DNA of 64,000 nt. Source: Aldehydirespirator sp963662645. GTDB lineage: Bacteria > Actinomycetota > Acidimicrobiia > Acidimicrobiales > Aldehydirespiratoraceae. Positions 41,971 to 50,394 of this stretch are shown in pieces. The stretch's first letter is position 1. Each line of letters begins with the position of its first letter. The position numbers were made by a program, and so were the translations under genes. The DNA lies in assembly GCA_963662645.2 (NCBI GenBank), contig OY759762.1, positions 1,798,001-1,862,000 of the forward strand. The letters are read 5' to 3'. The notes under the pieces are model-generated. The model saw only the letters and a list, made by a program, of their open reading frames with translations, searched no databases and had not been told where the DNA came from.

Positions 41971-44457
41971 ATGAGCCGCCCGCTCGACAGGTTCAGCCGG
42001 CTGGTCACGGCCCGCCCGTACATCACGATCCTCGTGCTCCTGTTGATCACCGTCGTGCTGGCCGCCGGGGCGACCCGCCGCCTGCCTCCGGTCGAAGGCG
42101 CCTCGGTGGCGTTCCTTCCCCCGGGGAGCACCATCGCCACTGCGGTGGAGGAATTGGACGAGTTCTTCGGGGAGTCCGGCGACGTGAGCGTGGTGACGCT
42201 GGTATTCCGCGGCGAAGCACTCACCCCGGGGGGGCTCGCCCAGATGGACAGCCTCCTCGACAGCATCCTCGCCAGCCCGGGTGTGGTGGAGTTGCTGGCA
42301 CCGGCCGATCCGATCATCGCGCCCACATTGATGATCGAGGCCCTCGGCGGAGTCGACACCGCGTCGGCCACTCAGGCCGAGATCGACTCCGTCCTCAGCG
42401 TCCCTGAGATCGGAGGAGCACTCGCCGCGATGGGCGGGAGCGATACGGACGGTACGACCATCACCATCGCCAACATCCGTCTAACCGACACGGGCGACAC
42501 CAGAATCCAGGACGTCGAGCGGAGGATCGACGAGTTGGCGGCCGACTCAGCCGGCCCTCTGCGAGTCAGCAGCCTCTCGACCATCGTGATCGAGGACGAG
42601 TACAAGGACGCCATCGAAACGGGGATGGGGCAACTGGTTGGACTGGCCCTGCTGCTGATCGCGGCGCTGATAGTGCTGTTCCTGCGCGCCCTGTCGGATC
42701 TGCTGCTCACGCTGGCGGGACTCGTCTTCTCGCTGGTGTGGATCGTCGGGGCCGAGGGCTGGCTCGGGCCGGACGCTCTGGGCTGGATCGGTCCTCCGAG
42801 CTCGCTCACTGCGATGGTGCCGATCATCGTGATCAGCCTCACGGTCGACTATGCGATCCAGGCCGTCTCGCACTACCGCGAGCAGCGGGCCGAGGGCGAG
42901 CCGGTGATCCAGGCCGTCCGGACAGGGCTGCGAAATGTGGCCGTGCCGCTGACGCTGGCCGCGGCCACGACCATCGCGAGCTTCCTGGCCACCCTGTTCT
43001 CCCCCATCGAGGTGATCGGCGACTTCGGCATCGTCGCCGGGCTCGGCGTCGGACTGAGCCTGATCGTGATGCTGACGCTGGTCCCCGCGGGACGCACGAT
43101 CGTCGATCGGCGGCGCGAGGCGCGCGGCAAGCTGGGGCCGCCCCGGCCGGTCTCGGGCGCGCTGCCCGGAATCGAGCGGGCGGCGAGACTTCTCGGCGGA
43201 AGCGTGGCCCGCCGGCCGGCGCCCTACCTCATCGCCGTGCTCGTGGTGACCGTCGGGCTCGGGATCGCGGCCACCGGACTCCACTCGGAGTTCAGCATCC
43301 GCGAGATCCTGCCCCGGGGCGGGAGCGTGATGAACGACCTGGAGAGCCTCGACGCGGCCGTCGGAGGGTCGACGGAGCTGGCCAGCGTGCTCGTGAGAGC
43401 CGAGGCCACCGAGACCCGCACGCTTCTGAACGTGCAGGAACTGGCCGACGCCTTCGCCGACCCGCAGCGCCGCCCCCGAGCGGCCGCCGGACCGTTGGAG
43501 ACGACGTATGTCTCCCTCGTGAGCGACTGGACCGACGACAGCGCGGAGCCCGGCGACAAATACGACCCCGAACTGGCCGCGCTCTTCGGCGAGGCCTCGG
43601 CCGGAGTCCAGCTCGATCCGGCGCTGATGCAGGCCTTCCTGAACCGGCTAGAAGCGCAGGATCCGGCCCTGGCCCACGTCCTAGCCGACGATCCCGGCGG
43701 CATCGACGCGGTCCTGCTCCAGTTCCCGACCTATACCGACGACCCCGCAGCCACCGCCGTGCTGCAGGAGGAGATCGAGGCGCTGTGGTCCGGCGACGAC
43801 CAGGCCATCACCGCGACCTCGACGAGCATCCTGTCGGTCACCGTCACCGACCAGATCACGTCCCGCCAGACGGAGGCGATCACCTCGACCGTGGCTGTCG
43901 CCCTAGGCATCCTCGTCGTCTTCTTCTGGGTCACGCTGCGCCGGCCCACCCTGGGGGTCATCGCCGTCGGGCCGATCGTGCTCGTCCTAATCTGGATCCT
44001 GGGCACGATGGCGCTGCTGGGCATCCCCTACGGGCTGATCACCTCGATTATCACCGCGCTGTCGATCGGCATCGGGGTGGACTACACCATCCACGTGATC
44101 CATCGCTACCGGGAGGAGTTCTCCCGGGTGCGCAACCCGGAGGAGGCGGCGATCCGAACGCTGGCCACCACCGGGTCGGCGCTGCTGGGCTCCGCCCTGA
44201 CGACGGCGCTGGGTTTCGGGGTGCTCATGTTCTCGCCGCTGGCGGGAATCCAGCAGTTCGGCGTCACCGCAGCGATCGCCATCGCATACTCGCTGCTCGT
44301 CTCCATCCTGGTGGTTCCGCCGGCGATGACCGTGTGGGGCGCCTACGAGAACATGCGCCTGCGCTCGACCGTGCAGCGCATGTGGGACGACCTCGACACG
44401 GCGATCGACGAGATCCACGAGCGCCACAGTGAGAAGGAAGGCGCTTCAGACTCCTAG
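41971..44457 (+). CDS. MMPL/RND-superfamily lipid transporter
   Basis: The 828-residue product has the RND layout: one N-terminal helix, a large outer domain (residues about 35-210), five helices, another helix and outer domain (about 430-640), then five helices. SLTVDYAIQAVSHYRE and SIGIGVDYTIHVIHRYREE are the GxDY-type proton-relay motifs in the fourth and tenth helices. MMPL/HpnN-type members move hopanoids, mycolates, sterol-like or polyketide lipids to the outer envelope. It follows the P450 after 140 bases. Its end overlaps the convergent GPP34-P450 gene by 12 bases. Confidence 0.9.
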   Translation: MSRPLDRFSRLVTARPYITILVLLLITVVLAAGATRRLPPVEGASVAFLPPGSTIATAVEELDEFFGESGDVSVVTLVFRGEALTPGGLAQMDSLLDSILASPGVVELLAPADPIIAPTLMIEALGGVDTASATQAEIDSVLSVPEIGGALAAMGGSDTDGTTITIANIRLTDTGDTRIQDVERRIDELAADSAGPLRVSSLSTIVIEDEYKDAIETGMGQLVGLALLLIAALIVLFLRALSDLLLTLAGLVFSLVWIVGAEGWLGPDALGWIGPPSSLTAMVPIIVISLTVDYAIQAVSHYREQRAEGEPVIQAVRTGLRNVAVPLTLAAATTIASFLATLFSPIEVIGDFGIVAGLGVGLSLIVMLTLVPAGRTIVDRRREARGKLGPPRPVSGALPGIERAARLLGGSVARRPAPYLIAVLVVTVGLGIAATGLHSEFSIREILPRGGSVMNDLESLDAAVGGSTELASVLVRAEATETRTLLNVQELADAFADPQRRPRAAAGPLETTYVSLVSDWTDDSAEPGDKYDPELAALFGEASAGVQLDPALMQAFLNRLEAQDPALAHVLADDPGGIDAVLLQFPTYTDDPAATAVLQEEIEALWSGDDQAITATSTSILSVTVTDQITSRQTEAITSTVAVALGILVVFFWVTLRRPTLGVIAVGPIVLVLIWILGTMALLGIPYGLITSIITALSIGIGVDYTIHVIHRYREEFSRVRNPEEAAIRTLATTGSALLGSALTTALGFGVLMFSPLAGIQQFGVTAAIAIAYSLLVSILVVPPAMTVWGAYENMRLRSTVQRMWDDLDTAIDEIHERHSEKEGASDS

Positions 44458-46470
44458 AGGGTGCCTGCTCTCTGAAACGAGGAACTTCAGCTTCTTGCTC
44501 GGCGACTGCGAGGGGAACGGGCTGATCTTGAGCTTGTATTTCTTGGGGGCGATTTCAAGCGTGTAGTGGTGCGCCATCAGCAGCAGGTTGGTAGCCAGAT
44601 ACAGCTCCGTCTGGCGGGCGCCGAGGCATGTGTGAGTGCCGAGTCCATAGGGGGCGTAGCCGGTGCCCAGGTGCTCCTTGCGCGGCGCCTTGTAGCGGTC
44701 GATGTCGAACGTGAAGGGATCGGGGAAGAGATCGCTCATGTAATGCGCTGCCGTCTGAACGATGAAGACCCGGACTCCCTCCGGCAGTTCGTAACCCTCG
44801 ACCACGCACGCATTCATCACGTTTCGAACGGACATCGGGACGATCGGGTACAGGCGCAGGCACTCCATGATGAAGCGGCGGGTGACGTCGGTCCCCGGTC
44901 CGGTGATGGCCTCGCTGTCGGGATCGCCATCGGCGAATAGGGCGTCGGCCTCGCTGCGGATCTTGTCGTGGAACTCCGGCTGCGAGAGCATGGCATAGGC
45001 GATGAAGGCGAGCTGATCGCCGACATACAGGCTGGCGATCAGCGGTGCCGAGAGCACGAACCGCAGATTCGACTCCGGCAGGAACTGTCGATCGTTCGTG
45101 TGCATGGTGAGCAGGTCGTCGGCAAGATCCCGTGGGCACCCCACCCGCTGGGCGGGGGTGTGGCCGGCCAGGACCCGCTCCACCACCTCATCGGTCAGCT
45201 TCGCCCGGCGCTTCATGCCCGGGGTCTTCAGCATGAACTTGGGGAGGGTCCCTGCGATGTGCGTCTTGAGGGCACGCTCCTTGAACTTGTGCATCTCGTC
45301 GACGACGTCCTGTGTGTCAATGCTGACCGACAGCGGCGAGATCGCCGAGTTGATCAGACCGCGGCACATCGACACCGCGGTGCCCGCTTCGCCGACCCTC
45401 CAGGTGGCCAACTCGTTGCGAGCATGGGCCAGAAAGTCGTCCACCCGCTCCTCCAGCCTGGAGCGCGCGTACGCAGGCTGGATGGACTTTCGATACCGGA
45501 AATGATCGGCGCCGTCGAGGGCCGGCAACAATCCCACCCCGCCGTAGACCTTCTCGAAGTCTTCCAGATAGTCCCGGGCACGAAGGTGCATGCGGCCGTG
45601 CCGGTGAACCCAATGGTTGGTCTCGGGTCCGGCCAGGCAGATCATGTTCTCCACGAACGGAGGCCGGATCTCGAACACCGGGCCGTATTCCTGCTGGAGT
45701 TCGGCCACCGCTGCGGGCATGTTGCCTCTGCGAACATGCTTGCTGCGCAGCAGCCGTCGCAGCGGGACGCGGGGAATCTTCTTGGTCAGGGCAGACGGTC
45801 TGTGCAGCCGCCCGGTGATGTTGTGCCCGACCGCATCGCTGATGGCACGGCCGATCAGATCCATCTTGCAGATGTCCTGAACCCGTTCCTCGGACTCCTC
45901 GTCGAGGTCGAATATGAAGCGCAGGACGTCGCAGGTCTCGATCAGGCCGATGATGATGATGTCTCTTGGATCCGGAATCTCGTTGTTGAATATGGCCCGG
46001 CTGATGCGAGTCTTGACGAACTCGACCGCCGTGCCCACCTCTGAGCTTGTGTGGATTCCTGCCTTCCATCCGCCTTGAGCGAGCGACCAGAAATCGCCTT
46101 CGTGATGTTGCAGGATCTTCAGGCCGACCAGACGATCCAAGGTCAGGTCGACTATTGACTCCGCATGGGGAGCGAGCTTCTCGATCCAGTATGGGGCGTT
46201 GCGTTGGGTTGGCTCGGCCGCAATCTCGTAGAGGACGGGATCGAGGGCGTCATCGCCGGTTGCTGTCCCATCCAGGAGGATCAGCGAGTCCATGTCGGTA
46301 TCGATGCGAGATATGAGTGACAGTTCGGCGAGCGCGGCGCCGACCACGGCGCAGTCCAGGTTCCAACCGGGTACCTGCCGGAAGTAGCCGCTCTCCTCGT
46401 TCAGGAGTGTTAGGACGAGTTCGTCGGGCAGCGTCAGCGACTTGGTAATCTGGCCGGTAGCCAGGGCCAT
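44446..46470 (-). CDS. GPP34 (GOLPH3-like) domain fused to a cytochrome P450
   Basis: The 674-residue product has two parts. Residues about 8-200 (LTLPDELVLTLLNEESGY, then LDCAVVGAALAELSLISRID and TGDDALDPVLYEI) match the GPP34 fold of Golgi phosphoprotein 3, a membrane phosphoinositide-binding domain also found in actinobacteria. Residues about 225-674 are a P450: ExxR in MECLRLYPIVP and heme motif YGLGTHTCLGARQTE with Cys615. The I-helix reads LYVGDQLAF, without the normal acid-threonine pair, so oxygen activation may be altered. ATG at 46470 has a GAGGAG ribosome site 7 bases upstream. GPP34 could anchor the P450 at the membrane (inference). Confidence 0.83.
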   Translation of the reverse strand: MALATGQITKSLTLPDELVLTLLNEESGYFRQVPGWNLDCAVVGAALAELSLISRIDTDMDSLILLDGTATGDDALDPVLYEIAAEPTQRNAPYWIEKLAPHAESIVDLTLDRLVGLKILQHHEGDFWSLAQGGWKAGIHTSSEVGTAVEFVKTRISRAIFNNEIPDPRDIIIIGLIETCDVLRFIFDLDEESEERVQDICKMDLIGRAISDAVGHNITGRLHRPSALTKKIPRVPLRRLLRSKHVRRGNMPAAVAELQQEYGPVFEIRPPFVENMICLAGPETNHWVHRHGRMHLRARDYLEDFEKVYGGVGLLPALDGADHFRYRKSIQPAYARSRLEERVDDFLAHARNELATWRVGEAGTAVSMCRGLINSAISPLSVSIDTQDVVDEMHKFKERALKTHIAGTLPKFMLKTPGMKRRAKLTDEVVERVLAGHTPAQRVGCPRDLADDLLTMHTNDRQFLPESNLRFVLSAPLIASLYVGDQLAFIAYAMLSQPEFHDKIRSEADALFADGDPDSEAITGPGTDVTRRFIMECLRLYPIVPMSVRNVMNACVVEGYELPEGVRVFIVQTAAHYMSDLFPDPFTFDIDRYKAPRKEHLGTGYAPYGLGTHTCLGARQTELYLATNLLLMAHHYTLEIAPKKYKLKISPFPSQSPSKKLKFLVSESRHPLGV

Positions 46471-46578
46471 GGATTCGCTCCTCAGGTAGCGCCTCGCGCA
46501 TAGTAGCATTGCGGGCTCCGGTCAACGAGGCCAGCGGCGACCTGCCGGTAGGCTGGTCCGGTCGGCGACAACCGGCGG

Positions 46579-46651
46579 GCCCCCATCGTCCAGCGGCCTA
46601 GGACGCCGGCCTTTCACGCCGGTAACACGGGTTCGAATCCCGTTGGGGGTG
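46579..46651 (+). tRNA. tRNA-Glu (anticodon TTC)
   Basis: A 73-base cloverleaf begins GCCCCCATCGTCCAGCGGCC. The acceptor arms GCCCCCA and TGGGGGT pair with a G-U at the end, the anticodon loop is CTTTCAC, and the T loop is GGTTCGAATCC. No CCA is encoded. It is the first of three tRNAs. Confidence 0.97.
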
Positions 46652-46706
46652 CGAGCAGCGGGGCGGTTCGCTAGCGTCTCTACTTCCGCACGCCCGTCGT
46701 GCGCCC

Positions 46707-46781
46707 GGTCCTGTAGATCAGTCTGGAGTGATCGCCACCCTGTCAAGGTGGAGGCCGCGGGTTCAAATCCCGTCAGGACCG
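46707..46781 (+). tRNA. tRNA-Asp (anticodon GTC)
   Basis: A 75-base cloverleaf with acceptor arms GGTCCTG and CAGGACC, anticodon loop CTGTCAA, and T loop GGTTCAAATCC. CCA is not encoded. It lies 55 bases after tRNA-Glu. Confidence 0.97.
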
Positions 46782-46813
46782 CGTTGCCGCCCTCCGGGGT
46801 TGGCGACAACCCC

Positions 46814-46886
46814 GGTCGGGTAGCTCAGTTGGCAGAGCGTCCGCCTGAAAAGCGGAAGGTCCGCGGATCGACGCCGCGCCCGACCA
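46814..46886 (+). tRNA. tRNA-Phe (anticodon GAA)
   Basis: A 73-base cloverleaf with acceptor arms GGTCGGG and CCCGACC, D arm GCTCAGTTGGCAGAGC, and anticodon stem TCCGC/GCGGA around CTGAAAA. The T stem CGCGG/CCGCG encloses ATCGACG, so the usual T54 is A. Otherwise the molecule looks functional. The Glu-Asp-Phe order is common in actinobacteria. Confidence 0.95.
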
Positions 46887-46940
46887 CTACAGTCAGAGCA
46901 CCGATCCCCCAAGCGGCGGATCGCCCACCATCTTGATGCC

Positions 46941-48254
46941 ATGACCGTTGTCACGCCCGACCCCTCCACCAAGCCCCCACCGGCGGCCGAGCCGGATCCT
47001 CGCAACCCGATCCACAACGTCTTCTGGCGGCGACACCGCGACGAGGTGGAGGAGGACCTGAGGAGGCTCCGCTCCCAGCCGCTCACGTTTTTTCCTGGAT
47101 TTCAATTCGTGGACGAACTGGCAAGCATCCGGACGCCCGGTGCCTGGGTCCTGCCCCGGCACGCGCCCATCCTGGAGGTGTCGCGCAACTCGCAGACCTA
47201 CTCCTCGGCCCGGGGAATAACCATCAACGACTTCCCGCCGGAGTTCAACGAGTACTTCAACTCCATCATCTCCATGGACGACCCGCGCCACGCCCGGCTG
47301 AGGCGGCTCGTGTCCGCGGGCTTCACCCCACGGATGCTGGCCCGGCTGGAGGACTCGGTGCACGACCAAGCCTCCATGATCGTGGATGAAATCTGCGAGC
47401 GAGGCGAGTGCGACTTCGTCACCGACGTCGCCGCCCGCCTGCCGCTGCGCATCGTCTGCGACCTGATGGGTATCCCGGCCTCCCACCACGACTTCGTATT
47501 CGACCAGTCCAACATCATCCTGGGCGCGGCCGACGAAGAGTACGTGCCCGAGTTCGGCGACCTGATAGCCGCCATTCTCACCGCGGGGGAGAACCTGAGC
47601 CAGCTCATGGACGATGTGGCCGAGTCCAAGGTCGGCGTGGAGTCCGAGGATCTGACCAGTGTCATCGTCAACGCGGAGGTCGATGGAGAGCGGCTGACCC
47701 GGGCCGAGCTGGCCAGCTTCTTCATCCTGCTGGTGGTGGCCGGAAACGAGACCACCCGCAACGCCATCAGCTGGGGTCTGGTGTACCTCACCGACAACGG
47801 CGACCAGCGCCGCATCTGGGCCGAGGACTTCGAGGGGGTGGCCCACAGCGCGGTGGAGGAGATCGTGCGCATCGCCAGCCCGGTCACCTACATGCGCCGC
47901 ACCGCCCTGCGCGACACTGAACTGGAGGGTGTCAAGATCGACGAGGGCGACCAGGTGGTGATGCATTACCTGTGCGCCAACCGCGATGAGGCGGTGTTCG
48001 AACACCCGCTGAAGTTCGACGTCCTGCGCGACCCCAACCCCCACATCGGCTACGGCGGTCCCGGTCCGCACTACTGCCTCGGCGCCCACTTGGCCCGCCG
48101 CGAGATCAAGGTGATGTTCCGGGAGCTGTTCACTCGCATCGGCGACATCGAGGCCACCGGCGAGCCCGAGCTGCTCTCGTCCGCCTTCATCCACGGCATC
48201 AAGCACCTACCCGCCGAGTTCACCCCCACCAAGCCAAGACCAACCCAGCACTGA
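46941..48254 (+). CDS. cytochrome P450, CYP124/CYP125/CYP142-like
   Basis: The 437-residue P450 has I-helix VVAGNETTRNAIS (acid-threonine pair intact), ExxR in VEEIVRIASP, and heme motif GYGGPGPHYCLGAHLARRE with Cys379. MDDPRHARLRRLVSAGFTPR and the PVTYMRRTALRDTELEG segment resemble mycobacterial CYP124/125/142, which oxidise the end of steroid and branched-lipid side chains. With the sterol-methyltransferase-like and Rieske genes this hints at sterol chemistry. It starts 54 bases after tRNA-Phe. Confidence 0.9.
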   Translation: MTVVTPDPSTKPPPAAEPDPRNPIHNVFWRRHRDEVEEDLRRLRSQPLTFFPGFQFVDELASIRTPGAWVLPRHAPILEVSRNSQTYSSARGITINDFPPEFNEYFNSIISMDDPRHARLRRLVSAGFTPRMLARLEDSVHDQASMIVDEICERGECDFVTDVAARLPLRIVCDLMGIPASHHDFVFDQSNIILGAADEEYVPEFGDLIAAILTAGENLSQLMDDVAESKVGVESEDLTSVIVNAEVDGERLTRAELASFFILLVVAGNETTRNAISWGLVYLTDNGDQRRIWAEDFEGVAHSAVEEIVRIASPVTYMRRTALRDTELEGVKIDEGDQVVMHYLCANRDEAVFEHPLKFDVLRDPNPHIGYGGPGPHYCLGAHLARREIKVMFRELFTRIGDIEATGEPELLSSAFIHGIKHLPAEFTPTKPRPTQH

Positions 48255-48320
48255 CCTGAATAACAGCGGTCCCCAGTCGGGGTATGCCAGGCGGCGGCCG
48301 CCAGACGCGAGGCACCAGGC

Positions 48321-48484
48321 GGGGGATGCGGGTGTTCGACTTGCGAGCGAGTAGGGCGAAGCCCGTGCGAGCAAGCGGACACACGCAGCGCCCGCCGGTC
48401 ACCGCTGGGGGATGCGGGTGTTCGACTTGCGAGCGAGTAGGGCGAAGCCCGTGCGAGCAAGCGGACACACGCAGCGCCCGCCGG
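48321..48484. repeat. two identical 78-base direct repeats upstream of ilvD
   Basis: A 78-base unit is perfectly repeated at 48321-48398 and 48407-48484, separated by 8 bases. Each copy contains a nested inverted repeat (CTTGC...GGGCGAAGCCC...GCAAG), so it can fold into a hairpin like a REP element. The 264-base P450-ilvD gap contains no credible gene. Confidence 0.92.
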
Positions 48485-48518
48485 GGGGCACCACGGCAGA
48501 GTTCGGTAGTGTTGATCC

Positions 48519-50372
48519 ATGGCGCAGCTCAGATCTCACACCACCACACAGGGCCGGAACATGGCCGGCGCCCGCGCCCTGTGGCGGGCAACCGGCATGA
48601 CCGACGACGACTTCGACAAGCCGATCGTGGCGGTGGCCAACTCGTTCACCCAGTTCGTGCCCGGCCACGTGCACCTTCGCAACCTCGGCAAGCTGGTGGC
48701 CGACGAGATCGCGGCCGCCGGCGGGGTGGCCAAGGAGTTCAACACCATCGCGGTGGACGACGGCATCGCCATGGGCCACGGCGGGATGCTCTACAGCCTG
48801 CCCAGCCGCGACCTCATCGCCGACTCTGTCGAGTACATGGTCAACGCCCACTGCGCCGACGCGCTGGTGTGCATCTCCAACTGCGACAAGATCACCCCGG
48901 GCATGTTGATAGCGGCCATGCGACTCAACGTTCCCACCGTGTTCGTGTCGGGCGGCCCCATGGAGGCGGGCAAGACCAAGCTGGCCGGCGTCAGCGTGAA
49001 GCTCGACCTGATCAACCCCATGATCTCCGCCGGCGACTCGTCCGTAAGCGACGAGGACCTGCTGGAGATGGAGCGCTCGGCCTGCCCCACCTGCGGATCA
49101 TGCTCGGGCATGTTCACCGCCAACTCGATGAACTGCCTGACCGAGGCGCTCGGGCTGTCATTGCCCGGCAACGGCACGGTGCTGGCCACCCACTCCGACC
49201 GCCGGGAGCTGTTCTGCGAGGCGGGCCGGCGGGTAGTCGATCTGGCCCGCCGCTGCTACGAGAAGGACGACGATTCGGTCCTGCCCCGCTCGATCGCCAC
49301 GAAGACGGCCTTCGAGAACGCCATGCGCCTCGACATCGCCATGGGCGGCTCCACCAACACCGTGCTCCACATCCTGGCCGCGGCCCGCGAGGGCGAGGTG
49401 GACTTCACCATGGCCGACATCGACCGGCTCAGCCGCAGCACGCCCAACATCTGCAAGGTGGCCCCGTCCACCAGCGAGTTCCATGTGGAGGATGTGCACC
49501 GGGCCGGGGGGATCATGGGCATCCTCGGCGAGCTCGAACGGGGCGGGCTGCTCGACACCTCGGCCTCGACCGTTCATTCCGCCACGCTGGCCGACGCCCT
49601 CGAGGTGTGGGACGTGATGCGCGGTCCCTCCAGCCAGGTCGTCGAGTTCTACCGGGCCGGCCCGGCCGGCATCCCCACCCAGGAGGCGTTCAGTCAGTCC
49701 ACCCGATGGCCGACGCTGGACCTGGACCGCGACCATGGCTGCATCCGCTCGGTGGCCAACCCCTACAACGCCGACGGCGGGCTGGCCGTGCTGTACGGCA
49801 ACATCGCCCCCGACGGGTGCATCATCAAGACCGCGGGCGTCGACGAGTCGATCTTGCGCTTCTCGGGACCGGCGAGGGTGTTCGAGAGCCAGGACGAGGC
49901 CTGCGACGGGATCCTCGACGAGGAGCACGGTATACAGGCCGGCGACGTGGTGGTCGTGCGGTACGAGGGCCCCCGCGGCGGCCCCGGCATGCAGGAGATG
50001 CTCTACCCGACGTCGTACATCAAGTCCCGCGGACTGGGCAAGCAGTGCGCGCTGTTCACCGACGGCCGGTTCTCGGGCGGGACGTCGGGCCTGTCGATCG
50101 GCCACGCCTCGCCCGAGGCGGCCGAGGGCGGCGCCATCGCGCTGATCCGCGACGGCGACATGATCGACATAGACATACCGAACCGCACGGTGAACCTCAG
50201 GGTGGACGACGCCGAACTCGAGCGGCGACGGGCCGCTGAGGACGGGCGCGCCGGAGGCTGGAGGCCCCGGACACGCCAGCGCCAGGTCTCAGCCGCGCTG
50301 CGGGCCTACGCCGCCATGGCCACCTCCGCCGACAAGGGCGCCGTGCGCGACGTCGACCGTCTGGACCGCTAG
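48519..50372 (+). CDS. ilvD: dihydroxy-acid dehydratase
   Basis: IlvD dehydrates dihydroxyacids to the 2-keto acids for valine, isoleucine and leucine. The 617-residue product begins MAQLRSHTTTQGRNMAGARA and contains the Fe-S cluster cysteines in SNCDKITPGML and CPTCGSCSGMFTANSMNC. SGPARVFESQDEA and GGPGMQEMLYPTSYIK are further family blocks, and TDGRFSGGTSGLSIGH is the C-terminal signature. Length is normal. The upstream region carries the 78-base repeats. Confidence 0.97.
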   Translation: MAQLRSHTTTQGRNMAGARALWRATGMTDDDFDKPIVAVANSFTQFVPGHVHLRNLGKLVADEIAAAGGVAKEFNTIAVDDGIAMGHGGMLYSLPSRDLIADSVEYMVNAHCADALVCISNCDKITPGMLIAAMRLNVPTVFVSGGPMEAGKTKLAGVSVKLDLINPMISAGDSSVSDEDLLEMERSACPTCGSCSGMFTANSMNCLTEALGLSLPGNGTVLATHSDRRELFCEAGRRVVDLARRCYEKDDDSVLPRSIATKTAFENAMRLDIAMGGSTNTVLHILAAAREGEVDFTMADIDRLSRSTPNICKVAPSTSEFHVEDVHRAGGIMGILGELERGGLLDTSASTVHSATLADALEVWDVMRGPSSQVVEFYRAGPAGIPTQEAFSQSTRWPTLDLDRDHGCIRSVANPYNADGGLAVLYGNIAPDGCIIKTAGVDESILRFSGPARVFESQDEACDGILDEEHGIQAGDVVVVRYEGPRGGPGMQEMLYPTSYIKSRGLGKQCALFTDGRFSGGTSGLSIGHASPEAAEGGAIALIRDGDMIDIDIPNRTVNLRVDDAELERRRAAEDGRAGGWRPRTRQRQVSAALRAYAAMATSADKGAVRDVDRLDR

Positions 50373-50394
50373 ACCACCCCCTTGGACCAACCGT

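Noticed and set aside
48321..48484. Possible CRISPR array
   Set aside because: Only two long repeats with an 8-base spacer and no cas genes; it is a tandem duplication or REP-like unit.
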